The translations under genes were made by a program, and so were the position numbers. Positions 16,439 through 26,459 of a stretch of DNA of 64,000 bases are shown piece by piece (the first letter of the stretch is position 1; every line of letters begins with the position of its first letter). The notes beneath the pieces were generated by a model, which was given only the letters and a program-made list of their open reading frames with translations, made no database searches and had not been told where the DNA came from. Location: NCBI GenBank assembly GCA_963721065.1, contig CAVRHO010000001.1:868001-932000 (forward strand), in the 5' to 3' direction. This DNA comes from CAWBLP01 sp963721065 (lineage in GTDB: Bacteria; Pseudomonadota; Alphaproteobacteria; Acetobacterales; Acetobacteraceae).

Positions 16439-17359
16439 ATGAACGCGGACCTGACCGATCTGAGAGCCTTCGTCACTGTGGCCGAGCTGGGCAGCTTCGT
16501 GCGGGCGGCGCGGGCGCTGAACCTGTCGCAGCCCGCGCTGAGCCGGCGCATCCAGAAGCTGGAGGAAAGCCTGGGGACCGCACTGCTGGAACGCTCGACC
16601 CGGCACGTGGCGCTGACCATGGTCGGGCGGGACTTCCTGCCCAAGGTGCAGCGCTTCCTGGACGAATTCGAGAACTCGGTGCTGAGCATCCGCGACCTGG
16701 GCGCCCGCAGCGGCGGCGTGGTGTCGATCGCCGCGGTGCCGACCACGGTGTTCTACTTCCTGCCGCATGCGATCGCCCGGTTCAGCCAGGCCTATCCGCG
16801 CATCCGCATTCGCATCCTGGATATCGGCGCGAACGAGGGGCTGGAGGCCGTGGCGCGCGGCGAAGCGGATTTCGGCATCAACTTCGTCGGCGCGTCGCAT
16901 CCGGATATCGATTTCAGCGGCCTGGCCCAGGATCCGTTCGTCCTGGCGTGCCGGCACGACCATGCGCTGGCGTCACGCAAGCAAGTCACGTGGGCCGAGC
17001 TGGCCGGACACCGCGTCATCACCGTGGGCCGCAACAGCGGCAACCGCGTGTTGATCGACAACGCCCTGGCGCAGTCCGGCACGCGCCTGACCTGGTCCTA
17101 CGAAGTAACCCATCTTTCCGGTTCGCTCGGCCTGGTGGAAGCCGGTCTCGGCGTTGCCGTGCTGCCGCAACTCGCGACGCCGGCACGCGGGCATCCCATC
17201 CTGCGCACCGTGCCGCTGGTCGAGCCGCAGATCACCCGAACCATTGGCGTCGTGCAGCGCCGCGGCGCAACGCTGTCTCCGGCCGCCGCGCAGTTGCTGG
17301 GGATGCTGCTGGAAATGTGGAAAGGGCAGGGGCGGCGTCGCCCGCGCGGCCGGGCTTGA
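16439..17359 (+). CDS. LysR family transcriptional regulator
   Basis: A 306-residue LysR regulator. The HTH region includes FVRAARALNLSQPALSRRIQKLE (about residues 20-42), and the effector domain starts VVSIAAVPTTVFYFLP. The C-terminus ends in a basic tail (QGRRRPRGRA). It is divergent from the tautomerase gene and followed 60 bases later by an Abhydrolase_10 gene on the same strand, so either or both could be targets. The effector is probably an aromatic or tricarboxylic acid intermediate, by association only. Confidence 0.9.
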   Translation: MNADLTDLRAFVTVAELGSFVRAARALNLSQPALSRRIQKLEESLGTALLERSTRHVALTMVGRDFLPKVQRFLDEFENSVLSIRDLGARSGGVVSIAAVPTTVFYFLPHAIARFSQAYPRIRIRILDIGANEGLEAVARGEADFGINFVGASHPDIDFSGLAQDPFVLACRHDHALASRKQVTWAELAGHRVITVGRNSGNRVLIDNALAQSGTRLTWSYEVTHLSGSLGLVEAGLGVAVLPQLATPARGHPILRTVPLVEPQITRTIGVVQRRGATLSPAAAQLLGMLLEMWKGQGRRRPRGRA

Positions 17360-17418
17360 GGCGTTGCATTCCGGCAGGCACAGTTTGCGCCCACAGGAGG
17401 GCAGCGGGAGAAGCGCAG

Positions 17419-19449
17419 ATGACCAGCCGGATCCAACTCGAAATCACCGACCGCCGCCCCTTCGCGGACGGGCAGTCCTTCGGCTCGGTCGGGCCCTATG
17501 AACGCCTGACCGGGCGCATCCACTTCGCCGTGGACCCGCTCGCCCCGGCGCAGCGCGACATCGTGGACCTGGACAAGGCGCCGCGCGACGCGGACGGGCT
17601 GGTGCAGGTCGCCGCCGACTGCATGATCCTGAAGCCGGTGGACATGGCGCGCGGCAACCGGCGCGTGTTCTACGACTATGGCAACCGCGGCCACAAACGC
17701 GCCCTGCAGTTCTTCAACGATGCGGTGCACAGCAACGACCCGCTGGCCGAAGCGCATGCCGGCAACGGCTTCTTCATGCGCCGCGGCTATGCGGTGGTGT
17801 GGGTGGCGTGGGAAGGCGACATGCTGCCGGGCGGCGGACGCATGGTGCTGGACGTGCCGGAGGCGCGCAACGCCGACGGTTCACCCATCACCGGCCAGGT
17901 GCGCGTCGAATACATCGTGGATGCGCCGGGCGCCACCAGCCTGCCGCTCAGCGGCCGCATCGCCGCGCACAGTTTTCCCACCGTGTCGCGCGATACCCGC
18001 CAGGCGACACTGACGCGCCGGCGCTATCCCTACGATCCGCCGGAGGTGATCCCACCGGACCAGTGGCAGTTCGCCCGCGTGGAAGCCGGCATCGGCGGCG
18101 AGACCCAAAGTCCGGAACGGGCGGTGGTTCCCTCCGACCGCCACATCCACCTGCCCGCCGGATTCCAGCCAGGCTGGATCTACGAACTTCTCTACACCGC
18201 GCGCGATCCGAAGGTGATGGGGCTGGGGCACCTGGTGGTGCGCGACGCCATTGGTTTCTTCAAATACGACCAGACGAACGAGAACCCGCTGCGCGGCACC
18301 GAGAAGGCCTATGCCTGGGGGCGGTCACAGACCGGACGCTGCCTGCGTGACTTCGTGTACCGCGGCTTCAACGCCGACGCGCAGGGGCGGCGCGTGTTCG
18401 ACGGCGTGATGCCGCACGTCGCCGGGGCCGGCCGCAAATGGCTGAACCATCGCTTCGCCAGCCCGATCGTGTCCGGCGGCCAGCAGTATGAGGACCACTT
18501 CAACATCGCCGACAGCTTCCCGTTTTCCTACGCCTGGTCGCGCGATCACCTGACCGGGCGGGAGGACGCGATTCTGAAGCGGCCGGAAACCGATCCGCTG
18601 GTGATCCACACCCAGACCGCCACGGAATACTGGGTGCGGCGCGGGTCGCTGGTGCACACCGACTCGCAGGGCAACGACCTGCCGCAGCCGGACGGCGTGC
18701 GCATCTTCATGTGGGCCAGCTCGCAGCACTTCGCCGATCCGCAGCCGAAGACTCCGACGCGCGGCATCGCGCAGAACTTCTCGAACGTGGTGTCCACGTC
18801 GATGCTGTTCCGCGCCATGCTGGACGCGATGGACCGCTGGGCCACCGACGGCACGCCGCCGCCGCCCAGCCAGGTGCCCACCCGCGCGGACGGCACGCTG
18901 GTGGACATCGCGGAATGGCGCAGCCGTTTCCCGGCGATTCCCGGCGTGGCGACGCCGCGCACGCCCAATCCGCTGCCGCTGCTGGACTTCGGCCCGGACG
19001 CCGATCGCGGCATCCTGCGCGAGCCGCCACGCGTGGTGCCCGGCGGCAACACGCCGGATGCGCCAGGCAAGAGCTACTCCGTGCTGGTGCCGCTGACGGA
19101 CAGCGACGGCAACGACATCGCCGGCGTGCGCGCGCCCATGGTGGTGGCGCCGCTGGGCACCTACACGGGCTGGAACATGCGCGCGCGCGGCTACGGGCAC
19201 GGCATGCAGTTGCGGTTCGAGGGCAGCTACATCCCGTTTCCCGACACCCCGTCGGAACGCGCGGCCACCGGCGATCCGCGTGCGTCGGTGCTGGAGCGTT
19301 ACGCGGACAAGGCGGCCTATGTGGCGGCCGTCACGGCTGCGGCACGCGCGCTGGTGACGCGAGGGCTGATGCTGGAGGAAGACGTGGAACGCTGCGCCGC
19401 CGCCGCTGCAGATTGGGGCCGGCCGCGGCATGTGGTGGCGTTGGAGTAA
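17419..19449 (+). CDS. alpha/beta hydrolase domain protein (Abhydrolase_10 type)
   Basis: A 676-residue protein with no signal peptide. The family pattern is seen in the N-terminal region (SFGSVGPYERLTGRIHFAVD), NRRVFYDYGNRG, the AYAWGRSQTGRCLRDFVYRGFN segment, which holds the presumed nucleophile elbow GRSQTG, and the C-terminal GTYTGWNMR. Members of this large family are poorly characterised alpha/beta hydrolases. The ATG at 17419 has a GGGAG site and follows the LysR stop by 60 bases, suggesting joint expression. A frame through the whole region from 16426 exists but is a shadow of the LysR gene. Confidence 0.8.
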   Translation: MTSRIQLEITDRRPFADGQSFGSVGPYERLTGRIHFAVDPLAPAQRDIVDLDKAPRDADGLVQVAADCMILKPVDMARGNRRVFYDYGNRGHKRALQFFNDAVHSNDPLAEAHAGNGFFMRRGYAVVWVAWEGDMLPGGGRMVLDVPEARNADGSPITGQVRVEYIVDAPGATSLPLSGRIAAHSFPTVSRDTRQATLTRRRYPYDPPEVIPPDQWQFARVEAGIGGETQSPERAVVPSDRHIHLPAGFQPGWIYELLYTARDPKVMGLGHLVVRDAIGFFKYDQTNENPLRGTEKAYAWGRSQTGRCLRDFVYRGFNADAQGRRVFDGVMPHVAGAGRKWLNHRFASPIVSGGQQYEDHFNIADSFPFSYAWSRDHLTGREDAILKRPETDPLVIHTQTATEYWVRRGSLVHTDSQGNDLPQPDGVRIFMWASSQHFADPQPKTPTRGIAQNFSNVVSTSMLFRAMLDAMDRWATDGTPPPPSQVPTRADGTLVDIAEWRSRFPAIPGVATPRTPNPLPLLDFGPDADRGILREPPRVVPGGNTPDAPGKSYSVLVPLTDSDGNDIAGVRAPMVVAPLGTYTGWNMRARGYGHGMQLRFEGSYIPFPDTPSERAATGDPRASVLERYADKAAYVAAVTAAARALVTRGLMLEEDVERCAAAAADWGRPRHVVALE

Positions 19450-19561
19450 GGGTATGCGCTCTTTCCCCGTCCCATCGGAATCTCTTGTCGGCGCCGGGCT
19501 CTGACGCAAACCTGCCTTGTGCCGATCCCCGTGGCGCCTGGCGCTCGGGCTGCTCGGGCAA

Positions 19562-19591
19562 CATGGTGACGGGCGCAGGCCCGCCACCATG
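19562..19591. repeat. 30-bp hairpin palindrome
   Basis: CATGGTGACGGGC-loop-GCCCGCCACCATG, a near-perfect dyad between two convergent genes (the hydrolase ending 19449 and the PRC gene ending 19645). It resembles the arms of the repeat at 585-730. It could end transcription from either side, but there is no T-tract. Confidence 0.55.
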
Positions 19592-19644
19592 CTGCGCCGC
19601 GCGCCAGCGTCCAGGGCGCGTGTCGTAGCGGAACAGGGGCAGCC

Positions 19645-20031
19645 TCAGCCGTTGCCGCCGGCGCCGCCCAGGGAAGCCCAGGCCGGCATGCTCGCGAGCA
19701 TCCGCTTGGTCGCGCCGGCCATCATCGGCCGGTTGGCCTTGAACGTGATGTGGTTCAGCGGCACTGCAACGAGCTTCGCGCCGTTACCGACATAATCTCC
19801 GACCGAGAGCACCGCCATCGGCTCGCTGGCTGTTTCGCGCACCAGGACATCCACTATGGAGCCAATTTTCTGGCCGTGGTCGTTGTACACGGATTCACCG
19901 ATCAGTTTGCTGGTGCTCATGGTGTGATTGGCCAGCATGACCGACGGCGCCGCGGTCTGCGCGAAGCTGTGTGGTGCGGCGTAGGCAAACGCCAGGGCCG
20001 ACAGCGCGATAATGGCGGAAAGCTTCTTCAT
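19645..20031 (-). CDS. secreted PRC-barrel domain protein
   Basis: A 128-residue exported protein. A signal peptide (MKKLSAIIALSALAFAYAAPHSFA) is followed by a PRC-barrel-like domain: SKLIGESVYNDHGQKIGSIVDVLV, then AVLSVGDYVGNGAKLVAVPLNHI. PRC barrels bind partners or surfaces in proteins such as RimM and photosynthetic reaction centre H. GAGGAGA lies close upstream of the ATG at 20031; the longer in-frame extension to 20382 runs through the tandem array and is not protein-like. Codon AAG-AAG and the lower GC of the start fit a genuine signal peptide. Confidence 0.82.
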   Translation of the reverse strand: MKKLSAIIALSALAFAYAAPHSFAQTAAPSVMLANHTMSTSKLIGESVYNDHGQKIGSIVDVLVRETASEPMAVLSVGDYVGNGAKLVAVPLNHITFKANRPMMAGATKRMLASMPAWASLGGAGGNG

Positions 20032-20166
20032 GTGTGGTCTCCTCGGGGTTGGCTTGACAACAACCCCGAGGTATCGAGTGCGCGAAACGTGCGGAAATGC
20101 CATGTTGGCATCTTGTCGATGCCCGCGGTTATGATCGCATGAAAGCCATGAATTGCGACAGGGCCC

Positions 20167-20222
20167 GTCCTGTGGGGCCAGTCCTGTGGGGCCAGTCCTG
20201 TGGGGCCCGTCCTGTGGGGCCC
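20167..20222. repeat. tandem array, 14 bp x 4
   Basis: Four copies of GTCCTGTGGGGCC(A/C) in the 227-base gap between the PRC gene start and the end of the GMC gene. Both genes read leftward, so the array lies between the GMC stop and the PRC promoter. Confidence 0.88.
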
Positions 20223-20258
20223 GCCCGGTTGGGTGGAGTCGCCTGAGACAAGGCTGAC

Positions 20259-21906
20259 CTACAACTCCCCCCGTCGCGCCATCTCGCGGATCCGGTCGCC
20301 GGTGCGGCAGGCGACGGCCTGGATGGTCAGCGACGGATTCACCCCACCGGTGGTCGGGAACACCGAGCCGTCGCAGATCCACAGATTACGGATGTCCCAA
20401 CTGCGACAATCCGCATTCACCACGCTCGATTGCGGATCGTCGCCCATCCGCGCAGTGCCGTAGAGATGTGCGGTGTTGCTGGACTCGTGCCAGATCTCGC
20501 GACCGCCGGCGGCGCGGAGTGCTTCCGTCATGTGCCGGACCGCATGCGTCACCAGGCGCTTGTCGTCCTCGCACAGGGAGAATGTGGTGCGGGCGACCGG
20601 CAGGCCGTACTCGTCCTTCTCGTCGGCCAGGCTGACGTGGTTGCGTTCCTGCGGCATCACCTCGCCGACGATCTTCAGACCGGCCTGATGGTTGTAGGCC
20701 TCCATGTCCCGCATCAGCGCCTCGCCCCACAGCGCGTGGTTGCCGGTCTGCGTGGCGGCCCATTCCTGCGGCAGCGGTCCCTGGCTCATATACGCATAGC
20801 CGCCGGGAAAGTCCTTGCCCTCGTCGTGATAGTTGAAATGCTCGGTCATAGCGAGCGACGGTGGGCCTTTGTACCAGCGGATCTCCTCCTCGAACTGGCC
20901 GAACACGCCCTGATTGGTCTGCGCCATCAGGTTGCGTCCCATCTGGCCGGAACCGTTGGCCAGGCCATCGGGGAACCGGCTGGTGGCGGAGTTCAGCAAC
21001 AGCCGCGGCGTCTCGATCGCATAGCCGGCGACCACCACGTTGCGGGCCCGCTGAAAGCGCCATTCACCCTCGCGCTGGTAATGCACGCCGGTGCACAGGC
21101 CTGCGTCGTTCGTCTCGATGCGCCCCACCATCGCCAGGTCGCGAATCTCCGCCCCGGCCTGCACCGCACGCGGAATCCAGGTGATCAGCGCACTTTGCTT
21201 GGCGTTGGTCGAGCAGCCGATCGTGCAGAAGCCGCGGTACACACAGGGATGCGACCGGCCGCGCGGGCGCGGATACCGTTGCCAGCGGCGTAGGACACCA
21301 GTCCATGCCCAGCGCTTCACACCCGCGCGCCAGTACCAGGCCGGCGGCGTTGACCTCGTGCGGACGATACGGATAGCGCGGGCGGTGCGGGCCCCAGGGG
21401 AAGGTCACCGGGCCGGAGATCTTCAGCGCCTGCTCGACTTCCGTGTAGTAGTCCCACATCTCGCGCCAATCCAGCGGCCAGTCCACGGCGTAGCCCAGCT
21501 TGCTGCGCGTCTTGAAATGCTCGGGGCGAAAGCGCAGCGAGACCATGGCGAAATGCACCGTGCTGCCGCCGACCGCCTTGCCGCTGTTGTTGGCGCCAAG
21601 CTTCAGCGGGTTCTCGCCATCGCAGATGCGCTCGTCCGTCCAGTACAGCTTGTGCTGGTGCTTCTCGTCCGAGGCGAATTCCTCCAGCGGCCGCCACCAG
21701 GCCCCGGCATCGAACGCCACGACGGAAAAACCGTATTCCGCCAGCTTGCAGGCCAGCGTACCGCCGCCGGCGCCGGTGCCGACGATAACGAAATCCACCG
21801 GTTCGTTTTCCGGATATTCGCGCATCGGCATCCAGCCGCCGACGCGCAGGGGATCCGGCGCGCGGCCATCCTTGCCGCGCGGTGTATGCATCGCATCATC
21901 CAACAT
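20259..21906 (-). pseudogene. GMC family oxidoreductase, frameshifted
   Basis: Flavin-dependent glucose-methanol-choline oxidoreductase, resembling the large subunit of gluconate/sugar dehydrogenases, about 549 residues. The N-terminal frame (21906 to about 21268) has the FAD motif VIVGTGAGGGTLACKLAE and GNSGKAVGGST-like NNSGKAVGGSTVHFA. The C-terminal frame (about 21270 to 20259) has VVVAGYAIETPRLLLNS and TARMGDDPQSSVVNADCR, then GVNPSLTIQA. The junction at GCGCCCGCGCGG is repaired by removing one base, giving TVSAPRGRSHPC. No signal peptide is visible. Its start overlaps the preceding subunit-3 gene by 11 bases, so they form one operon. Confidence 0.85.
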
Positions 21907-22537
21907 TGCGGTTCTTCCGCCGTGCCTCTTCCTGGTTTCCCTGTGTCGCCTCGGTCGCTTCCCACGGATCGCGGCGGTTGAAGCCCATGCGCACATAGCC
22001 ACGCGGACTGGCCGGCCCGCCAAAGCCGATCTCGTTCCAGGCGGTGGGATGCGCGTAGTAGGCCGACACGATGTCGTGCACCATGCGCTCGCTGAAGAAC
22101 AGTTTGCATGGCATGCCGCCCCATGCCTCGCTGTCCAGCTCGCCGTCCTGCATCTGCTGCAACAGCGCGTTCTGTTCCGCGGTGCTGATGTCGCGGAAGC
22201 GTCCGCCATGGCGTGTCCGGGCTTCGACGTCCAGCGCGTGCAGGCCACGCCGCCACGCTTCCTGCATTTTCGGCAGGCTGGCATTGCGAAAACCGTCCAG
22301 CGAATTGCTGGACATCTTTTCGTCGATCAGCGCCGGCACCGGGATCGGCGGCCGGTTCTTCGGTTGCGGCACGATGCGGTCGCAGATGGCCCACACGGTC
22401 GCCCACTCATCCTCGGTGAAGAAATTGGGTGTGCGCGAGATCGACAGCCGCTGATCGATGACGCGACGCGTCGCCTCGTTCCATGATGGTGTGTGACGCT
22501 TTGCCAGCACGTCATAGCCGGGATAGCGCTCAGGCAT
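21896..22537 (-). CDS. gluconate 2-dehydrogenase subunit 3 family protein
   Basis: A 213-residue small subunit that accompanies GMC dehydrogenases. The pattern FFTEDEWATVWAICDRIVPQP followed by PVPALIDEKM and later WGGMPCKLFFSERMVHDIVSAYYAHP is typical of the gluconate-dehydrogenase subunit 3 family. Most relatives carry a Tat signal; none is seen here, in keeping with the unsignalled GMC subunit, so the complex may be cytoplasmic. It overlaps its upstream neighbour by 8 bases and its downstream GMC gene by 11, a sign of tight co-translation. Confidence 0.85.
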   Translation of the reverse strand: MPERYPGYDVLAKRHTPSWNEATRRVIDQRLSISRTPNFFTEDEWATVWAICDRIVPQPKNRPPIPVPALIDEKMSSNSLDGFRNASLPKMQEAWRRGLHALDVEARTRHGGRFRDISTAEQNALLQQMQDGELDSEAWGGMPCKLFFSERMVHDIVSAYYAHPTAWNEIGFGGPASPRGYVRMGFNRRDPWEATEATQGNQEEARRKNRNVG

Positions 22538-23564
22538 CGGGGTGCTCCTCCAGCAGTCCAAGCGCGGCCAGTCCGGCCAGTGCCAGGCCGGTGAAGCTGG
22601 GAGGCGCCGGAATGGGCGGGCCGTTCAGCACGTTCTGCGACCAGTTGCGCCAGCCGCCCATGTTGCGGGCGACGCCGAAGATATGAAAACCGACGCCAGC
22701 CAGGCCGACCGCGGCCGTCAGGCGCAACCACCACCGTGTGAGGCCACGCCGTGGCGTGCCGGGAACGACCGCGGTGTCGGCCAGCAATCCCGCCGCAACG
22801 GGCGGAACGGTGACCGGCAGGAACATCGCCGGATCGTGGAAAGCGCCACGGAAGTGCAGCAGGCTTGCCTCGCCCACGGTGCCCAGCATGCCCAGCGACG
22901 ATACCGCCGCCATTGCACGGCCGGCCGGAAATCCAAGGATACTCGGCGTTACGCCAGGTTGGTTCTCCCGCACACGTTCCGCGGTGAAGCCCAGCAGGCC
23001 GGACAACACCAGCGCGAAGGGGGCGCCGAGCGGTGCGCCGTAGAACAGGTTCATCCAGGAGAAGCCGCCGGGGCGCTTGGTCACGTTGTAGATATGAAAC
23101 CCGGTGCCGACGGTGCCGGTGAGACCCGCCAGCGCATAAACGGTGTCACGCACGGCATGTGCGCCGGATCGTTCATCGCTGACGCCTTGCATGCTCACCG
23201 CCAGGCTCAGGGCGGCGGTGATCAACGGCGCATACATCGCGCGGTTCTGGAAGGAGCCGCGGTAGTGCTCCACCGCGCTGTCGGTCAGCACGGATGTCGC
23301 CAGCAGCCCCGCAGCACGATTCAGCCGCCGCGCCGCCCGCACGTGCGGGGATCCGCCGCTCCTGTCGATCCTGGTCAACGGCATCCTGCTGCGTTTGGTG
23401 CCCTGCTGCACCAGGCTGCGTGTCTGTTCGCCCGTATTCGCCACCGGCACCGGCACCGGCGCCGGTGCGGTGCCGGGCGCGGTCCGCCTGGACGTCAACA
23501 GGCCAAGCACACCAACTGCGGCGGCGCCCAGAATTCCGACTTCCGCCTGACTCAGTCGCGCCAT
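22530..23564 (-). CDS. membrane protein with internal duplication, function unknown
   Basis: A 344-residue protein with about eight hydrophobic segments. It consists of two related halves: HYRGSFQNRAMYAPL and HFRGAFHDPAMFLPV in the first motif, then GTGFHIYNVTKRPGGF and GVGFHIFGVARNMGGW, then a G-A-P stretch and a last helix in each. The first 75 residues add one helix and a polar linker rich in P and V. No CxxCH haem motif is seen. It overlaps the GMC small-subunit gene and could be the membrane anchor or electron acceptor of the oxidoreductase, replacing the usual cytochrome c. The His residues in both motifs could bind haem or quinone. This role is inference. Confidence 0.7.
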   Translation of the reverse strand: MARLSQAEVGILGAAAVGVLGLLTSRRTAPGTAPAPVPVPVANTGEQTRSLVQQGTKRSRMPLTRIDRSGGSPHVRAARRLNRAAGLLATSVLTDSAVEHYRGSFQNRAMYAPLITAALSLAVSMQGVSDERSGAHAVRDTVYALAGLTGTVGTGFHIYNVTKRPGGFSWMNLFYGAPLGAPFALVLSGLLGFTAERVRENQPGVTPSILGFPAGRAMAAVSSLGMLGTVGEASLLHFRGAFHDPAMFLPVTVPPVAAGLLADTAVVPGTPRRGLTRWWLRLTAAVGLAGVGFHIFGVARNMGGWRNWSQNVLNGPPIPAPPSFTGLALAGLAALGLLEEHPDA

Positions 23565-23573
23565 TCGTCCCCC

Positions 23574-24671
23574 TCAACTTTCCCGGTAACGGTCAGCGTC
23601 CTGACGTTTGAATGTGAGACCGATTCCCGGGCGTGACAGGTCCGGCCGGATCACACCCGCGCGCGGTGTGGGTGCACCATCGAACAGCATGTGTTCGATA
23701 CGAACGTGATCGTGAAACCACTCCAGGTGGCGGAAGCGCGGTGCGGCGCAGGCGGCGTGCAGATGCAATGACGGGCCGCAATGGCCGGACAGGTCGATGT
23801 GGCGCGCCTCACACAGGCCGGCCACCATCAGCCAGCCGGTGAAGCCCATGCAGCGGGTCACGTCGGCCTGCTGCACATCCACCGCGCCGGCGTCCAGCAT
23901 GCGGCGGAAATAGCCGACCGTGTAGCCGTACTCGCCGGCGGCGATTTCCATGCTGGCCGGTGCTCGCTGCCGCAGCAGATGCAATCCTTCCAGGTCGTCG
24001 GAGGAAACCGGTTCCTCGAACCACGCCACGCCCTGGCTGGCGAAGGTATCGGCGACCAGCAACGCCTGCTTGACGTTGTATGCGCCGTTCCCGTCAACGA
24101 ACAGCGGATGATCGCCGATCGCACGGCGTGCGACCTCCACGCGATGCGGGTCCTGCTCGGGGTGCGTGCCGATCTTTATCTTCACCCACTTGCAGCCGTC
24201 CCGTTCCACCCAGCCGGACAACTGCTCGCGCAGCCTGTCGTCGCTGTAGGTGGTGAAGCCGCCGCTGCCGTAGATGGGCACCTCGTCCCGGAAGCGACCG
24301 AACAGCAGGCACAACGGCAGGCCCAGCAGTTTCGCCTTCAGGTCCCACAGCGCCGTATCCACCGCGGCGATCGCCGTGGCGGCCAGCCCGTCCCGGCCCA
24401 TGTTGCGCACGGCGCGCTGCATCGCCCGCCACGCCGCCGGCGGATCCAGCGCGTCACATGCCTTCGCCTGCTCGGCCAGCTTGCTGTCGATCAGCTTCAC
24501 GATCGACCCGTGCGCATAGGTGTAACCAAGCCCGGTCTGCCCGCCGCCGGAGACCTCCACCACGACGAGCGTGGTGGAGTCCCAGGACAAGGTGCCGTCA
24601 GCCTCGGGCTGGTCCGTCGGGATGGTGAAGGCGCCGGCCTGTACCCTCTCGATACGGACGCCCGGCTTCAC
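23574..24671 (-). CDS. enolase superfamily sugar-acid dehydratase or racemase
   Basis: A 365-residue mandelate racemase/muconate lactonizing enzyme family member. The catalytic KxK is in KWVKIKIG, metal ligands are D in LFVDGNGAY, E in WFEEP and E in AGEYGY, and the general acid/base His is in LSGHCGPSLH. This set fits acid-sugar dehydratases. The start is a GTG at 24671 whose GTGA overlaps the stop of the TPP enzyme gene, so translation is coupled. With the GMC dehydrogenase and TPP enzyme it suggests oxidation of a sugar to an acid, dehydration and cleavage. The exact sugar is unknown. Confidence 0.87.
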   Translation of the reverse strand: MKPGVRIERVQAGAFTIPTDQPEADGTLSWDSTTLVVVEVSGGGQTGLGYTYAHGSIVKLIDSKLAEQAKACDALDPPAAWRAMQRAVRNMGRDGLAATAIAAVDTALWDLKAKLLGLPLCLLFGRFRDEVPIYGSGGFTTYSDDRLREQLSGWVERDGCKWVKIKIGTHPEQDPHRVEVARRAIGDHPLFVDGNGAYNVKQALLVADTFASQGVAWFEEPVSSDDLEGLHLLRQRAPASMEIAAGEYGYTVGYFRRMLDAGAVDVQQADVTRCMGFTGWLMVAGLCEARHIDLSGHCGPSLHLHAACAAPRFRHLEWFHDHVRIEHMLFDGAPTPRAGVIRPDLSRPGIGLTFKRQDADRYRES

Positions 24672-26459
24672 TTCTTTCCGCCCGGCAGCATCGTGCTCAT
24701 CATCTCCTTCGCGGTTCCGACCAGCATGTTGGTTTCATTCGGATCCGGCGCGAGAATGGCCGAGGTGAACGCTTTGGCCTGCTTCAGCGTGATGTGCGGC
24801 GGCAGCGGCGGCACTTCCGGATCGGTCTTCACCTCCAGCACCACCGGACGGTCGGACGCCAAAGCCTCCTCCCACGCGGATGCCAGCCGGTCCGGATTGT
24901 CCACGTAGATTCCTTTCAGGCCGATCAGCTCACCGAAGCGGTGATACGGCACGTCGGGAATCTGCTGCGATGCGTTGAACTTCGGGTCGCCCGACATCAC
25001 GCGCTGCTCCCAGGTCACCTGGTTCAGGTCCTGGTTGTTGAACACGCAGACGATCCACTTGCGGGTTGGACCACTCCTTCCAGTATTTCGCGACGGTGAT
25101 CAGCTCCGCCATGTTGTTCATCTGCATGGCGCCGTCGCCCACCAGGGAGATCACCGGCCGGTCCGGGTGCGCGAACTTGGCTGCGATCGCATACGGCACC
25201 GCGGCGCCCATGGACGCCAGGCCGCCGGACAGCGAGCACATCATGCCGCGCCGGATCTTCAGGTCGCGTGCATACCAGTTGGCGCAGGACCCGGAGTCGC
25301 TGGTGATGATGGCGCGTTCCGGCACGCGCGGGGACAGTTCCCACACCACGCGCTGCGGGTTCACCGGGTTGGCGGACGTCATGGCGCGCGATTCCAGCAC
25401 CTTCCACCACTCGGCGACGCTTTTCTCGATCTGCTGGCGCCAGGAGCGGTCCTTCTTCTCCTCGATCATCGGCATCAGGGCCTTCAACGTGGCCTTTGAG
25501 TCGCCGCAGAGATTCACCTCCATCGGGTAGCGCAGGCTCAACATTTCCGGCTCGATGTCGATCTGCACGCCGCGGGCGCTGCCTTCCTTCGGCAGGAACT
25601 CGGAATAGGGGAAGCCCGAGCCGATCATCAGGAATGTGTCGCACTCGGTCATCAGGTCCCAGCTTGGCCTGGTGCCGAGCAGGCCGATGGAACCGGTCAC
25701 CCAGGGCAGGTCGTCGGGGAGGGCGGCCTTGCCCAGCAGCGCTTTTGCAGCGCCGGCGCCCAGCTTGTCGGCGATCTGGATGACTTCGTCGGTGGCCTGC
25801 AGCGCACCGGCGCCGACCAGGATCGCCACCTTCTTGCCGGAGTTCAGTACTTCCGCCGCGCGCTGCAGGTCGTCCTTGCGCGGCAACACCTCCGGCATGT
25901 GGTAACCGACGCCGCTGTGCGCCGTGCCGTGGCTGCGGGGCGGGTCGGAATACTCGAGTTCCTGTATGTCCTTGGGCATGATCACCGCGGTGACCCGGTG
26001 CTTGCCTTTGGCGATGCGCATGGCGCGATCGACCAGGTGACGCACCTGGGCGGGAGCGCCGGCCTGGAAGACGAATTCGCCGGCCACATCCTTGTAGGTG
26101 TTCGGCAGATCGATTTCCTGCTGGTAATGCGCGCCGATCGCCGTGCGCGCCTGCTGGCCGGCGATCGCCAGCAACGGCATGTGATCCAGCCGGGCGTCGT
26201 ACATGCCGGTCAGCAGGTGCGTGGCGCCCGGACCGGACGTGGCCAGGCAAACGCCCACTTCGCCGGTAAACTTGGCGTAAGCCGAAGCCATGAAGGCGGC
26301 CATTTCCTCATGCCGCACCTGGACGAAATTGAACTTTCCGTTGGTGCGGGCCAGAGCGCCGACCAGGCCGTTGATGCCGTCCCCCGGGTAGCCGAAGATC
26401 GTGCGTACGCCCCATTCATGCAGTCGGTTCCAGAAGAAATCGCTGACCGTCTGGCTCAT
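24668..26459 (-). pseudogene. thiamine-diphosphate enzyme (pyruvate oxidase/acetolactate synthase-like), frameshifted
   Basis: ThDP-dependent enzyme of about 597 residues, PoxB/IlvB-like. The first frame (26459 to about 25062) shows the Glu region HEEMAAFMASAYAK, SGPGATHLLTG and the ThDP/Mg motif GDGAMQMNNMAEL. The second frame (about 25060 to 24668) resumes with VCVFNNQDLNQVTWEQ and ends MLPGGKK. The break in AACCCGCAAG is mended by removing one base, giving SNP-KWIVCVFNN. The start MSQTVSDFF at 26459 has GGGGTG upstream; an ATG at 26465 is the alternative. It heads a five-gene operon with sugar-acid enzymes, so it may decarboxylate a 2-keto acid. Confidence 0.85.
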
